From: Citrobacter freundii
Lineage (GTDB): Bacteria > Pseudomonadota > Gammaproteobacteria > Enterobacterales > Enterobacteriaceae
DNA length: 64,000 nucleotides
Direction: 5' to 3'
NCBI RefSeq assembly: GCF_011077955.1
Contig: NZ_JAALBX010000011.1
Span: 90,442 to 154,441 of the forward strand
In this document: positions 22,031-31,699 of the stretch, piece by piece
How positions within the stretch are numbered: the stretch's first letter is position 1
How the letters are laid out: the number at the start of each line of letters is the position of its first letter
Position numbers and translations under genes: made by a program
The notes under the pieces: model-generated
Told to the model about the DNA's origin: nothing
Databases searched by the model: none
Seen by the model: the letters and a program-made list of their open reading frames with translations, nothing else

Positions 22031-24661
22031 ATGAGCAAGAGCACCGCTGAGATCCGTCAGGCGTTTCTCGATTTTTTCCATAGTAAAGGACATCAGGTAG
22101 TTGCCAGCAGCTCTCTGGTTCCCAATAACGATCCCACACTGCTGTTTACCAACGCCGGGATGAATCAGTTCAAGGATGTTTTCCTTGGGCTCGACAAGCG
22201 TAATTATTCCCGCGCAACGACCGCGCAGCGCTGTGTGCGTGCAGGTGGTAAACACAACGATCTGGAAAATGTCGGTTACACCGCGCGTCACCATACTTTC
22301 TTCGAAATGCTGGGCAACTTCAGCTTCGGTGACTATTTCAAACATGATGCTATCCAGTACGCCTGGGAGTTACTGACTGGCGAGCAGTGGTTTAACCTGC
22401 CGAAAGACCGTTTATGGGTCACCGTTTACGAATCTGATGATGAAGCGTACGAAATCTGGGAAAAAGAAGTTGGTGTCCCACGTGAACGCATTATTCGTAT
22501 CGGCGACAACAAAGGCGCCGCTTTCGCGTCAGATAACTTCTGGCAGATGGGCGATACCGGTCCGTGCGGCCCGTGCACAGAGATTTTCTTCGATCACGGC
22601 GATCATATTTGGGGTGGCCCTCCGGGAAGCCCGGAAGAAGATGGCGACCGTTACATCGAGATCTGGAATATCGTGTTTATGCAGTTTAACCGTCAGGCCG
22701 ATGGCACGATGGAACCGCTGCCTAAGCCGTCTGTGGATACCGGCATGGGGCTTGAACGTATTGCCGCGGTATTGCAGCACGTTAATTCCAACTATGAAAT
22801 CGACCTGTTCCGCGATCTGATTAAGGCTGTGGCGAAAGAAACGGGCGCTACCGATCTGAGCAATAAATCGCTGCGCGTCATTGCCGACCACATTCGCTCC
22901 TGCGCCTTTTTGATTGCCGATGGCGTGATCCCATCCAATGAAAACCGTGGGTATGTGCTGCGTCGCATCATCCGTCGCGCGATTCGCCATGGAAATATGC
23001 TGGGCGCGAAGGATACCTTCTTCTACAAACTGGTCGGCCCGCTCATCAGCGTGATGGGTTCCGCTGGCGACGATTTGAAGCGTCAGCAGTCGCAGGTTGA
23101 GCAAGTTCTGAAAACCGAAGAAGAGCAGTTTGCCCGTACCCTTGAACGTGGTCTGGCGCTGCTGGATGAAGAGCTGGCGAAACTGACCGGCGATACGCTT
23201 GATGGCGAAACCGCATTCCGCCTTTACGATACCTACGGTTTCCCGGTGGATTTAACCGCCGATGTGTGCCGTGAACGTAATATCAAAGTGGATGAAGCGG
23301 GCTTTGAAGCCGCCATGGAAGCACAACGCCGTCGCGCGCGTGAATCCAGCGGTTTTGGCGCAGATTACAACGCCATGATCCGCGTTGAAGGTGCCTCTGA
23401 ATTTAAAGGTTACGACCACGTAGAACTGACCGGCACCGTAACCGCGCTGTTTGTCGACGGTAAAGCCGTTGATCAAATTACAGCGGGCGAGCAGGCCGTA
23501 GTGATTCTGAACGAAACGCCATTCTATGCGGAATCTGGCGGTCAGGTGGGCGATCGCGGGGAATTACTGGGCAATGGTTTTGCCTTCGCCGTGGAAGATA
23601 CCCAGAAATATGGCCAGGCGATTGGTCATATCGGTAAGCTGACAAGCGGTGTGCTGAAAGTAGGCGAGGGTGTTAAAGCGCAGGTTGATGAGGCGCGTCG
23701 TGCGCGCATTCGCCTGAACCACTCCGCCACCCACTTAATGCATGCGGCGCTTCGCCAGGTGCTGGGTACTCACGTTGCGCAGAAAGGTTCTCTGGTTAAC
23801 GATAAAGGTCTGCGTTTCGATTTCTCGCATTTCGAAGCGATGAAACCGGACGAAATCCGTGCGGTTGAAGATCTGGTAAACGCGCAAATTCGTCGCAATC
23901 TACCGATTGAAACTAAGGTAATGGACCTTGAGGCTGCCAAAGCGAAAGGTGCGATGGCGCTGTTTGGCGAGAAATATGACGACCATGTTCGCGTACTAAG
24001 CATGGGCGATTTTTCTACCGAACTGTGCGGCGGCATCCATGCCGATCGTACTGGCGACATCGGTCTGTTCCGTATCGTTGCTGAATCAGGCACCGCGGCA
24101 GGCGTACGTCGTATCGAAGCGGTGACTGGCGAAGGTGCGCTGGCGCTGGTTCATGCCCAAAATGATCAGCTGCATGATATCGCTCAGTTGCTTAAAGGCG
24201 ACAGCCAGAGCCTGAACGATAAAGTGCGTGCGGTGATTGAGCGTACGCGTCAACTGGAAAAAGAACTGCAACAGTTGAAAGAGCAACAGGCTGTGCAGGA
24301 GAGCGCGAATCTCAGCAGCAAAGCTGTTGAAATCAATGGCGTGAAGCTGTTGGTAAGCGAACTGACCAACGTTGAGCCGAAAATGCTGCGTACGATGGTT
24401 GACGATCTTAAAAACCAATTAGGTTCTACGATCATCGTGCTGGCGACGATTGCCGATGCTAAGGTTTCTCTGATTGCGGGGGTCTCGAAAGATTTGACCG
24501 ATCGCGTGAAAGCAGGGGAACTGATTGGCATGGTCGCATCGCAGGTTGGCGGCAAAGGCGGCGGCCGTCCGGACATGGCGCAAGCTGGTGGCACGGACAC
24601 GCAAGCATTGCCTGCAGCCCTTGCCAGCGTACAAGACTGGGTCGCGTCGCGACTGTCTTAA
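22031..24661 (+). CDS. alaS: Alanyl-tRNA synthetase
   Basis: Class II synthetase charging tRNA-Ala. Motif 1/2 region [32 protein letters not shown] is near residue 75. Motif 3 is [12 protein letters not shown]. The editing-domain zinc ligands are [11 protein letters not shown] (about residue 564) and [13 protein letters not shown] (about residue 666). The C-terminal DHHA1 domain ends with [15 protein letters not shown]. 876 residues, full length. It is the neighbour of csrA as in E. coli. Confidence 0.97.
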   Translation: MSKSTAEIRQAFLDFFHSKGHQVVASSSLVPNNDPTLLFTNAGMNQFKDVFLGLDKRNYSRATTAQRCVRAGGKHNDLENVGYTARHHTFFEMLGNFSFGDYFKHDAIQYAWELLTGEQWFNLPKDRLWVTVYESDDEAYEIWEKEVGVPRERIIRIGDNKGAAFASDNFWQMGDTGPCGPCTEIFFDHGDHIWGGPPGSPEEDGDRYIEIWNIVFMQFNRQADGTMEPLPKPSVDTGMGLERIAAVLQHVNSNYEIDLFRDLIKAVAKETGATDLSNKSLRVIADHIRSCAFLIADGVIPSNENRGYVLRRIIRRAIRHGNMLGAKDTFFYKLVGPLISVMGSAGDDLKRQQSQVEQVLKTEEEQFARTLERGLALLDEELAKLTGDTLDGETAFRLYDTYGFPVDLTADVCRERNIKVDEAGFEAAMEAQRRRARESSGFGADYNAMIRVEGASEFKGYDHVELTGTVTALFVDGKAVDQITAGEQAVVILNETPFYAESGGQVGDRGELLGNGFAFAVEDTQKYGQAIGHIGKLTSGVLKVGEGVKAQVDEARRARIRLNHSATHLMHAALRQVLGTHVAQKGSLVNDKGLRFDFSHFEAMKPDEIRAVEDLVNAQIRRNLPIETKVMDLEAAKAKGAMALFGEKYDDHVRVLSMGDFSTELCGGIHADRTGDIGLFRIVAESGTAAGVRRIEAVTGEGALALVHAQNDQLHDIAQLLKGDSQSLNDKVRAVIERTRQLEKELQQLKEQQAVQESANLSSKAVEINGVKLLVSELTNVEPKMLRTMVDDLKNQLGSTIIVLATIADAKVSLIAGVSKDLTDRVKAGELIGMVASQVGGKGGGRPDMAQAGGTDTQALPAALASVQDWVASRLS

Positions 24662-24680
24662 TCTATAAGGTATAGGCGAA

Positions 24681-24713
24681 GGCGCTATAACATTAGGTTG
24701 TTATAGCGCCTTT
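24681..24713 (+). terminator. alaS terminator
   Basis: An 11-bp perfect stem (GGCGCTATAAC / GTTATAGCGCC), loop of 8 bases and a short T-run, 19 bp past alaS. The following 315 bp to csrA hold no gene I can support and presumably carry the csrA promoters. Confidence 0.88.
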
Positions 24714-25028
24714 CTCTCAATACCCATTTAAGCCCTTATTTCTGGTGTGTCAGTGAGCTGACAGGTCTCGTTAAATCCGTCGCATAAAGGAAGTTTGCGA
24801 TATGATGTAACGGGTTGTAGAACTTTCTGTTGCATAGATGTGAATGGGTGTATAACGATAAAGTCGGGTTGAAAATTTCTGGATCGGCTAAACTTAAGTT
24901 TAACAGAATGTGATGCCGTGACTGCTTACACTTTATGTGTTTGTCATCGCTTACTTTTTGGCGTTATATGATGGATAATGCCGGGATACAGAGAGACCCG
25001 ACTCTTTTAATCTTTCAAGGAGCAAAGA

Positions 25029-25214
25029 ATGCTGATTCTGACTCGTCGAGTTGGTGAGACCCTCATGATTGGAGATGAGGTGACTGTAACGGTTCTTGGG
25101 GTAAAGGGTAACCAGGTACGCATTGGCGTAAACGCCCCCAAAGAAGTGTCCGTACACCGTGAAGAGATCTACCAGCGTATCCAGGCTGAAAAATCGCAAC
25201 AGTCCAGTTTCTAA
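25029..25214 (+). CDS. csrA: Carbon storage regulator CsrA
   Basis: Small RNA-binding dimer that controls translation and stability of many mRNAs. [20 protein letters not shown] contains the first beta strands and Arg/Leu residues that read GGA motifs; [13 protein letters not shown] is the C-terminal part with the second RNA-contact Arg. 61 residues, differing from the E. coli sequence only at the C-terminus (SSF versus SSY, from memory). The ribosome binding site is CAAGGAGCAAAG; the GGA in it matches the site by which CsrA represses itself. Confidence 0.97.
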   Translation: MLILTRRVGETLMIGDEVTVTVLGVKGNQVRIGVNAPKEVSVHREEIYQRIQAEKSQQSSF

Positions 25215-25221
25215 AGTTATC

Positions 25222-25258
25222 GCGTCTCGCTGCATGGCGAGACGCAACTCTTCTTTTT
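25222..25258 (+). terminator. csrA terminator
   Basis: A 9-bp stem (GCGTCTCGC / GCGAGACGC, loop TGCATG) followed after a few bases by a CTTCTTTTTT run, just past the csrA stop. Confidence 0.78.
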
Positions 25259-25426
25259 TCCCCTTTCATTAAAATTCTCTGACTTTTCGTTTATTGCTTA
25301 TCCCGTGCAGGCTGGGTAACTTCAGGTTTCATCCCCGGTTTCATGTTGATAAAACGCCCTTTTTGTTGGCAAAGCAGACGAATTGCGCGTGAATTGTGCA
25401 AATGAAACAGAGTCGGGAAAAATTGT

Positions 25427-25454
25427 TTGACTTATAAGTCCCAGAAAGTAATAT
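25427..25454 (+). promoter_or_regulatory. Promoter of the serV-arg tRNA operon
   Basis: -35 TTGACT (25427-25432) and -10 TAATAT (25449-25454), spacer 16 bp, followed by a GC-rich discriminator (GCGCC) of the kind found at stringently controlled stable-RNA promoters. It lies 62 bp before the tRNA-Ser gene. Confidence 0.75.
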
Positions 25455-25515
25455 GTGCGCCACGCAGCGCCGATGAGCAGAAACAAGTTCTTCGGAGCAC
25501 TCGCAAGAGGCGTTT

Positions 25516-25608
25516 GGTGAGGTGGCCGAGAGGCTGAAGGCGCTCCCCTGCTAAGGGAGTATGCGGTCAAAAGCTGCATCCGGGGTTCGAATCCCCGCCT
25601 CACCGCCA
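25516..25608 (+). tRNA. serV: tRNA-Ser (anticodon GCU)
   Basis: 93 bases with a long variable arm, 3' CCA encoded, and GCT in the anticodon loop CCCTGCTAAGG. It is essentially the E. coli serV sequence at the same place after csrA. Confidence 0.97.
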
Positions 25609-25611
25609 TTT

Positions 25612-25688
25612 GCATCCGTAGCTCAGCTGGATAGAGTACTCGGCTACGAACCGAGCGGTCGGAGGTTCGAATCCTCCCGGATGCACCA
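25612..25688 (+). tRNA. argV: tRNA-Arg (anticodon ACG), copy 1
   Basis: 77 bases, GCATCCG / CGGATGC acceptor stem, anticodon loop GGCTACGAACC with ACG (read as ICG after deamination), CCA encoded. It starts 3 bp after tRNA-Ser, so both come from one precursor. Confidence 0.97.
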
Positions 25689-25749
25689 TCTTCATCAGTG
25701 TTGCGGCATGATGAGTGACATTGAATCAGTAGTAAGCAGTAATCCCGAT

Positions 25750-25826
25750 GCATCCGTAGCTCAGCTGGATAGAGTACTCGGCTACGAACCGAGCGGTCGG
25801 AGGTTCGAATCCTCCCGGATGCACCA
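25750..25826 (+). tRNA. argY: tRNA-Arg (anticodon ACG), copy 2
   Basis: Identical 77-base copy, 138 bp downstream of the first. The 61-bp spacer before it recurs, nearly unchanged, before copies 3 and 4. The individual symbol is assigned by order only. Confidence 0.96.
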
Positions 25827-26020
25827 TTATTCTCCGTTATAACAGCGACGCTGGTGTAATACGGTTCGCGGCAGTGTCGTGAGCGGTCAGGGGAATAACG
25901 TTGCGTGAGCAACGGCCCGCAGGGCAAGGCGCAGCCGAGTAATCCTCCCGGATGCACCATCTTCACCAGTGTTGCGGCATGATAAGCGACATTGAATCGG
26001 TAGTAAGCAGTAATCCCGAT
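25827..26020 (+). repeat. tRNA spacer repeat with truncated tRNA-Arg tail, copy 1
   Basis: This 194-bp spacer begins TTATTCTCCGTTATAACAGC and contains a second copy of the last 17 bases of tRNA-Arg (TCCTCCCGGATGCACCA, 25942-25958) without the rest of the gene. The common 61-bp spacer follows. It looks like the scar of an unequal exchange or deletion that removed a further tRNA-Arg copy. Confidence 0.8.
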
Positions 26021-26097
26021 GCATCCGTAGCTCAGCTGGATAGAGTACTCGGCTACGAACCGAGCGGTCGGAGGTTCGAATCCTCCCGGATGCACCA
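26021..26097 (+). tRNA. argZ: tRNA-Arg (anticodon ACG), copy 3
   Basis: Identical 77-base copy, 271 bp after copy 2. The symbol follows the E. coli order and is not proven. Confidence 0.96.
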
Positions 26098-26292
26098 TTA
26101 TTCTCCGTTATAACAGCGACGCTGGTGTAACACGGTTCGCGACAGTGTCGTGAGCGGTCAGGAGGATAACGTTGCGTGAGCAACGGCCCATAGGGCAAGG
26201 CGCAGCCGAGTAATCCTTCCGGATGCACCATCTTCATCAGTGTTGTGGCGTGATAAGCGACATTGATTCAGTCTTAAAGCAATAATCCCGAT
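26098..26292 (+). repeat. tRNA spacer repeat with truncated tRNA-Arg tail, copy 2
   Basis: Nearly the same 195 bp as the spacer before copy 3, with scattered substitutions. The tRNA tail here carries a C-to-T change (TCCTTCCGGATGCACCA, 26214-26230), so it is drifting. Confidence 0.8.
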
Positions 26293-26369
26293 GCATCCGT
26301 AGCTCAGCTGGATAGAGTACTCGGCTACGAACCGAGCGGTCGGAGGTTCGAATCCTCCCGGATGCACCA
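26293..26369 (+). tRNA. argQ: tRNA-Arg (anticodon ACG), copy 4
   Basis: Identical 77-base copy, 272 bp after copy 3 and last in the array. The symbol is by order. Confidence 0.96.
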
Positions 26370-26781
26370 TTATTCTCCGTTATTACAGCAATGCGGGTGT
26401 AACACGGTTCGCGACAGTGTCGTGAGCGGTGAGGGATGAAAACGTTGTTTAAGCATCGGCACACCGCGCACGGTGTTACCGAGTAATTTTCCCTGAAACG
26501 CCATCTTTTCCCATCCTGCGTTATCCACATCCCTTTGGTTTTATCGCCTCCCCGGCAGTCTCGCGAGCACCATGGCGTTGCATGAACAACGACCTGCGAA
26601 CCTGGTTTACCGGTCCCGTATCTCCCCTTCGTTTATTCACCCCTTCTTACGTTGCCAGCAATTCCGAGCTTCCCACATTTGTTCACTCATTCATCGCCCA
26701 AACCGTAACCCTGGTTCTGTCAGCGACATTGACCGTTGTTTACGATAAAGTAACGCTCCTGTAATCAGTTTAGGGGGCTAA
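26370..26781. other. Intergenic stretch with a decayed third spacer copy
   Basis: The first 130 bp or so (TTATTCTCCGTTATTACAGC onward) is a decayed copy of the tRNA spacer, ending near CCTGAAACGCCATCTT where the tRNA tail has lost its identity. The rest shows no gene. A 60-codon open frame at 26582-26764 lacks a ribosome binding site and is not called. Confidence 0.65.
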
Positions 26782-27348
26782 ATGTACGATCGTTACGATG
26801 GGCTAATTTTCGATATGGATGGCACTATTCTTGATACTGAACCTACGCACCGTAAGGCGTGGAGCGAAGTGTTAGGACGTTACGGTTTGCATTTTAACTT
26901 TGAGGCGATGATTGCGCTCAATGGTTCCCCTACCTGGCGGATTGCCGAAGCGGTAATTGCGCAAAACGGCGCAACGCTCGATCCCCATATGCTTGCCCGG
27001 GAAAAAACCGAAGCCGTGAAAGCCATGCTGCTTGATACCGTGCGCCCGCTGCCGCTGATTGAGGTTGTTAAAGCATGGCACGGTCGTCGTCCAATGGCTG
27101 TCGGCACCGGTAGCGAAAGCGCGATTGCAGAGGCGCTATTAACGCATTTAGGCCTCCGCCATTATTTCCAGGCCGTGGTCGCCGCCGATCACGTGGTGAA
27201 TCACAAACCCGCACCCGATACCTTTCTGCGTTGCGCGGAGTTGATGGGCGTAGAGCCTGCAAAATGCGTCGTTTTTGAAGACGCGGATTTTGGCATCCAG
27301 GCTGCGCGGGCCGCCGGGATGGATGCTGTGGACGTGCGCTTACTGTGA
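26782..27348 (+). CDS. yqaB: Sugar phosphatase YqaB (HAD family)
   Basis: Beta-phosphoglucomutase-like HAD phosphatase; the E. coli protein hydrolyses fructose-1-phosphate and 6-phosphogluconate. Motif I is FDMDGTILDTEP (about residues 10-21), motif II VGTGSES, motif III KPAPDTFL and motif IV VFEDADFGIQAA. 188 residues, ATG after TTTAGGGGGCTAA. Its TGA overlaps the GTG start of yqaA by two bases. Confidence 0.94.
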   Translation: MYDRYDGLIFDMDGTILDTEPTHRKAWSEVLGRYGLHFNFEAMIALNGSPTWRIAEAVIAQNGATLDPHMLAREKTEAVKAMLLDTVRPLPLIEVVKAWHGRRPMAVGTGSESAIAEALLTHLGLRHYFQAVVAADHVVNHKPAPDTFLRCAELMGVEPAKCVVFEDADFGIQAARAAGMDAVDVRLL

Positions 27349-27773
27349 GTGACGCGCTGTCACTGTTCTCGCTGTTTTCCAGCAGCTTTTTGAGCGCCAC
27401 GTTATTACCCGGCAGTTCCGAAGCGGTATTGGTAGCCTTGCTGCTGACCGGGAACAGTGAGCCGTGGTTACTGGTCTTAATAGCAACAATAGGTAATAGC
27501 CTTGGAGGGCTGACTAACGTTATTCTTGGGCGGTTTTTCCCGTTGCGCGAAACCTCGCGCTGGCAAGGAAAAGCCGTTCACTGGTTACAACGTTTCGGCC
27601 CGGGCGCGCTATTACTGAGCTGGATGCCTGTGATAGGCGATTTGTTGTGTCTGTTTGCCGGGTGGCTACGTTTATCGTGGGGACCGGTTGTGTTTTTTTT
27701 ATGCCTGGGCAAAGCGTTGCGCTACGTTATCGTCGCGCTTGCAACGCTCCAGGGGATGGCGTGGTGGCACTAA
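27345..27773 (+). CDS. yqaA: YqaA, DedA-like inner-membrane protein
   Basis: 142-residue membrane protein of the SNARE-associated/DedA (VTT) family, with the conserved GNSLGGLTNVILGRFFP re-entrant region and several hydrophobic segments. The substrate is unknown; larger DedA proteins translocate lipids. It starts at a GTG inside the end of yqaB, so translation is coupled. Confidence 0.9.
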   Translation: MSDALSLFSLFSSSFLSATLLPGSSEAVLVALLLTGNSEPWLLVLIATIGNSLGGLTNVILGRFFPLRETSRWQGKAVHWLQRFGPGALLLSWMPVIGDLLCLFAGWLRLSWGPVVFFLCLGKALRYVIVALATLQGMAWWH

Positions 27774-27854
27774 TTGGATTGTTTGAGTGACCTTTAATCG
27801 TCAACCATTACAATTATGCTTAATAAAAATGTATTCGACAGGCGGGAGGTCAAT

Positions 27855-29411
27855 TTGATCCCGGACGTATCACAGGCGCTGGCCTGGCTTGAAAAACATC
27901 CTGATGCTTTACAGGGCATTCGTCGTGGGCTTGAGCGCGAAACATTACGCGTGACGCCCGAAGGACATCTTGCCGAAACCGGGCATCCGGAGTCGCTAGG
28001 CTCAGCGCTGACTCATCAGTGGATCACCACCGATTTTGCAGAAGCCCTACTGGAATTTATTACACCGGTTGATGGCGATATTGACCATATGCTGGCGGTG
28101 ATGCGCGATATCCATCGGCACGTGGCGCGTGAGCTTGGCGATGAACGTATGTGGCCGCTCAGCATGCCGTGTTATATCGCAGATGGGCAAAATATTGAAC
28201 TGGCGCAGTATGGCAGCTCGAATATTGGCCGTCTGAAGACGTTGTACCGCGAAGGGCTGAAAAACCGCTACGGCGCGCTTATGCAGACTATTTCCGGGGT
28301 GCATTATAACTTCTCGCTGCCGCTGGCCTTCTGGCAGGCGAAATGCGGCGTGAAAGACAGCGACAGCGGGAAATCGGCCATTTCTGCGGGCTATTTCCGC
28401 CTTATCCGTAACTACTATCGTTTCGGCTGGGTGATCCCGTATCTGTTTGGCGCATCGCCGGCCGTGTGCTCTTCGTTCCTGCAGGGTAAAACGACTACGT
28501 TGCCGTTTGAGAAAACCGACTGTGGTATGTATTACCTGCCATATGCGACGTCGCTGCGCTTAAGCGATCTGGGTTATACCAATAAATCGCAAAGCAATCT
28601 CGGTATTACGTTTAACGATCTCGATACGTATGTGGCAGGCTTAAAGCGTGCGATTAAAACGCCGTCGGAAGAATACGCAAAAATCGGCCTGATGGACGGC
28701 GATAAGCATCTGCAAATCAACGCCAACATCCTGCAGATTGAAAATGAGCTGTATGCGCCGATTCGCCCGAAACGCGTTACCCGCAAAGGTGAAACGCCGT
28801 CGGACGCGCTATTACGCGGCGGCATTGAATACATTGAAGTGCGTTCGCTGGATATCAACCCGTTCTCAGCAACGGGCGTTGATGAACAGCAGGTGCGTTT
28901 CCTGGATCTGTTTATGATCTGGTGCGTTCTGGCCGATGCGCCGGAGATGAGCAGCGATGAGCTGCTGTGTACCCGTAAAAACTGGAACCGCGTGATCCTT
29001 GAAGGCCGCAAACCGGGCTTAACGCTGGGCATAGGCTGCGAAACCGCGCAACATCCGCTTGAGAAAGTGGGTAAAGATCTGTTCCGGGATTTACTGACGG
29101 TGGCGCATACGCTGGACGGCATCGCCGGAAATCGGCAGTATCAGGACGTCTGCGAACAACTGGTCGCCTGTTTCGATGATCCTGAATTAACTTACTCGGC
29201 GCGTATTTTACGTTCGATGATCGATAAAGGGATTGGCGGCACGGGCATCGCGCTGGCGGATAAGTACCGTTCGCAATTGCGTGAAGAGCCGTATGAAGTG
29301 TTGAGTGAAGCGGATTTCGCCAAAGAGCACGATGAGTCATGGGAGCGTCAACGCGCGATTGAAGCGGCTGACACGGAATCATTTGACGAATTTCTGGCAA
29401 AGCAGAACTAG
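27855..29411 (+). CDS. gshA: Glutamate-cysteine ligase
   Basis: First enzyme of glutathione synthesis; joins L-glutamate and L-cysteine using ATP. The start is a TTG at 27855 placed 4 bases after a strong GGGAGGT site; this gives [15 protein letters not shown] and 518 residues, both matching E. coli, which also uses TTG. An ATG at 27816 would add 13 unrelated residues. Signature segments are [23 protein letters not shown] and [17 protein letters not shown]. The rare start codon probably keeps expression low. Confidence 0.95.
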   Translation: MIPDVSQALAWLEKHPDALQGIRRGLERETLRVTPEGHLAETGHPESLGSALTHQWITTDFAEALLEFITPVDGDIDHMLAVMRDIHRHVARELGDERMWPLSMPCYIADGQNIELAQYGSSNIGRLKTLYREGLKNRYGALMQTISGVHYNFSLPLAFWQAKCGVKDSDSGKSAISAGYFRLIRNYYRFGWVIPYLFGASPAVCSSFLQGKTTTLPFEKTDCGMYYLPYATSLRLSDLGYTNKSQSNLGITFNDLDTYVAGLKRAIKTPSEEYAKIGLMDGDKHLQINANILQIENELYAPIRPKRVTRKGETPSDALLRGGIEYIEVRSLDINPFSATGVDEQQVRFLDLFMIWCVLADAPEMSSDELLCTRKNWNRVILEGRKPGLTLGIGCETAQHPLEKVGKDLFRDLLTVAHTLDGIAGNRQYQDVCEQLVACFDDPELTYSARILRSMIDKGIGGTGIALADKYRSQLREEPYEVLSEADFAKEHDESWERQRAIEAADTESFDEFLAKQN

Positions 29412-29420
29412 CAGAAAAAG

Positions 29421-29494
29421 AAAAGGCCACACGTAGGTGGCCAAAAAATTTCATCTCTGAAGACAGGGATGATGATAACAAATGCGCGTCTTTC
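29421..29494 (-). ncRNA. micA: MicA small RNA
   Basis: The minus strand between gshA and luxS reads GAAAGACGCGCATTTGTTAT from 29494, then CATCATCCCTG, and ends in the terminator stem GGCCAC / GTGGCC with a T-run. This is the sigma-E-dependent, Hfq-bound RNA that represses ompA and other porin mRNAs through its 5' end. The location and orientation equal those in E. coli. Upstream on the same strand, TGAACTA and TCTGA spaced by 16 bp fit a sigma-E promoter. Confidence 0.93.
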
Positions 29495-29566
29495 ATATAT
29501 TCAGACTCGCCTGGAAAACAATAGTTCATTTAAATTCAAAAAATATCACTGCCTGGAGGTGACCCG

Positions 29567-30082
29567 ATGCCATTACTGGATAGCTTTACCGTTGACCATA
29601 CCCGTATGCAGGCGCCGGCGGTACGTGTAGCCAAGACCATGCACACGCCCCACGGCGACACCATCACCGTATTCGACCTGCGCTTTTGCATTCCTAACCA
29701 GGAAGTGATGCCGGAAAAAGGCATTCACACCCTGGAGCACCTGTTCGCGGGCTTTATGCGCGATCACCTGAATGGCAACGGCGTAGAAATTATCGATATT
29801 TCACCGATGGGCTGCCGTACGGGCTTTTATATGAGCCTGATTGGCGAGCCGCAGGAGCAACGTGTGGCTGATGCATGGAAAGCGGCCATGGAAGACGTAC
29901 TCAAGGTAAAAGAACAGAACCAGATCCCGGAACTGAACGTTTACCAGTGCGGTACTTACCATATGCATTCTCTGCAAGAAGCGCAGGATATCGCCCGTCA
30001 TATCGTTGAGCGCGGCGTTGGCGTGAACAGTAACGAAGAGTTGGCGCTGCCGAAAGAAACGCTGAAAGAACTGCACATCTAG
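29567..30082 (+). CDS. luxS: S-ribosylhomocysteine lyase LuxS
   Basis: Splits S-ribosylhomocysteine to homocysteine and the precursor of autoinducer-2. The metal site [14 protein letters not shown] (His-x-x-x-His at about residues 54-58) and the later Cys in [11 protein letters not shown] are intact. The catalytic Cys lies in [13 protein letters not shown]. 171 residues. Good CTGGAGGTGACCC ribosome binding site. Confidence 0.97.
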   Translation: MPLLDSFTVDHTRMQAPAVRVAKTMHTPHGDTITVFDLRFCIPNQEVMPEKGIHTLEHLFAGFMRDHLNGNGVEIIDISPMGCRTGFYMSLIGEPQEQRVADAWKAAMEDVLKVKEQNQIPELNVYQCGTYHMHSLQEAQDIARHIVERGVGVNSNEELALPKETLKELHI

Positions 30083-30100
30083 TCACTGCGCTGGGCTTAT

Positions 30101-30129
30101 AAAAAAAAAGCGCCATTGGCGCTTTTTTT
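30101..30129. terminator. Bidirectional terminator between luxS and emrB
   Basis: AGCGCC / GGCGCT stem with a 3-base loop flanked by nine A on the left and seven T on the right. It can serve both luxS and the convergent emrB. Confidence 0.9.
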
Positions 30130-30146
30130 GTCTGTCTGACAGGGCG

Positions 30147-31685
30147 CTAATGCGCGCCACCGCCGCCACCGCCAGCCCCGAAGGGAGGCCGGGCAAACCA
30201 CACCAGCCCGAGCAGCACCAGAAACACCCCCGCAGAAATCCAGAATATCTCATTGGCGGAAATGATAAGCCCCTGGTTGGTGATTTCACGCGCCAGATAG
30301 CCCGACGCCTGCTCTTGACTCATCCCAAGCCCCTGCAACTGATTATACATTTCCTGGGCATTAGGATTGTAGGGGTTAACCGATTCGGTCAGTTGCGCAT
30401 GATGCAGCGACTCGCGGTTGGTCCAAAGGGTAGTCGTGATGGACGTCCCGATAGAGCCTGCCAGCGTACGCATAAAGTTCGATAAACTCGATGCGGCGGC
30501 CATGCGTTCCGGCGGAAGGCCGGACAGGGTAATAGTGGTCAGCGGCATAAAGAAACAAGCCACAGCGAAGCCCTGGATAAACTGCGGCCAGGCCGACGCG
30601 CCGAAATCCATTCCCGGTTCGAAGGTATATGCTCGCCAGTAGAAACACACTGCATACATAATGAAGCTGAATGTAACCAGACGGCGCATATCAAGCCGGT
30701 GGGCAAAACGTCCGATTATCGGCGACAGCAGCACCGGAATCACCCCCACCGGCGCTGATGCCAGACCTGCCCAGGTGGCGGTATAGCCGTATACCTCCTG
30801 TAGCAGCTGCGGCAGCAACACGATCGCCCCGAAATAAAGCATGTAAGCGAGGCTGATACACAGACAGCCGATGGTGAAGTTTCGCGACTTAAAGAGCGAG
30901 AGATCGACAATGGGATTGTCATCGGTGAGCTCCCAGACGATAAGGAAACTTAGCGCCACCACCGCGACGATGGTGAGGATGACTATTTCATTGGAGCTAA
31001 ACCAGTCGAGCTCTTTACCGCGGTCCAGCATGACCTGCAAACTGCCGATGCCGACAACCAACAGCCCCAACCCCACGGCATCAATGCGCCGCTGTTCGGT
31101 GCGGGTTTCACGGTGTCGCAAGGTTTGCAGCGTCAACAGCACCACCAGCGCGCCAATCGGCACGTTGATAAAGAAAATCCAGCCCCAGTGGTAGTTATCA
31201 CTGATCCAGCCGCCAAGGATGGGGCCGCAGATCGGCGCTACGATCACCGTCATTGACCACAATGCCAGCGCAATGCTGCGTTTGGCGGGCGGATAGTTGT
31301 TCAGTAATAAACTCTGGGACAGCGGGATCAACGGCCCGGCAACAATCCCCTGAATCACGCGGAAGAAAATCAGCATGTTCAGACTGGACGAGACACCGCA
31401 GGCCCAGGAGGCGAGCACAAACAGAATGGTCGCCCACAGGAACAGTTTGACTTCACCAAAGCGCTTCGCCAGCCAGCCGGTGAGGGGAATGGAAATCGCA
31501 TTCGCCACGCCGAACGAGGTAATCACCCATGTTCCCTGGCTCAGTGAAGAGCCAAGGTTACCGGCAATAGTGGGGATCGCCACGTTCGCAATGGTGGAGT
31601 CCAACACCTGCATAAAGGTCGCCAGCGACAGCGCAATGGTCATGATGACCAGTTGCGCGCCTTCCAGCGGTTTACGTTGTTGCAT
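30147..31685 (-). CDS. emrB: Multidrug efflux permease EmrB
   Basis: 14-TM major facilitator (DHA2) proton antiporter that, with EmrA and TolC, expels uncouplers, nalidixic acid and other hydrophobic drugs. MQVLDSTIANVAIPTIAGNL in TM1 is the DHA2 motif D1, and the antiporter motif GPILGGWISDNYHWGWIFFINVP follows. The Gly-rich tail FGAGGGGGGAH is as in E. coli. The ATG at 31685 gives MQQRKPLEG and 512 residues; an ATG six codons earlier overlaps emrA. It ends the emrRAB operon. Confidence 0.96.
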   Translation of the reverse strand: MQQRKPLEGAQLVIMTIALSLATFMQVLDSTIANVAIPTIAGNLGSSLSQGTWVITSFGVANAISIPLTGWLAKRFGEVKLFLWATILFVLASWACGVSSSLNMLIFFRVIQGIVAGPLIPLSQSLLLNNYPPAKRSIALALWSMTVIVAPICGPILGGWISDNYHWGWIFFINVPIGALVVLLTLQTLRHRETRTEQRRIDAVGLGLLVVGIGSLQVMLDRGKELDWFSSNEIVILTIVAVVALSFLIVWELTDDNPIVDLSLFKSRNFTIGCLCISLAYMLYFGAIVLLPQLLQEVYGYTATWAGLASAPVGVIPVLLSPIIGRFAHRLDMRRLVTFSFIMYAVCFYWRAYTFEPGMDFGASAWPQFIQGFAVACFFMPLTTITLSGLPPERMAAASSLSNFMRTLAGSIGTSITTTLWTNRESLHHAQLTESVNPYNPNAQEMYNQLQGLGMSQEQASGYLAREITNQGLIISANEIFWISAGVFLVLLGLVWFARPPFGAGGGGGGAH

Positions 31686-31699
31686 ATCCCCTCCGCCAC

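Noticed and set aside
25322..26530. Several open frames across the tRNA cluster, with repeated [20 protein letters not shown]
   Set aside because: These are translations of the tRNA genes and repeated spacers and are a known annotation artefact.
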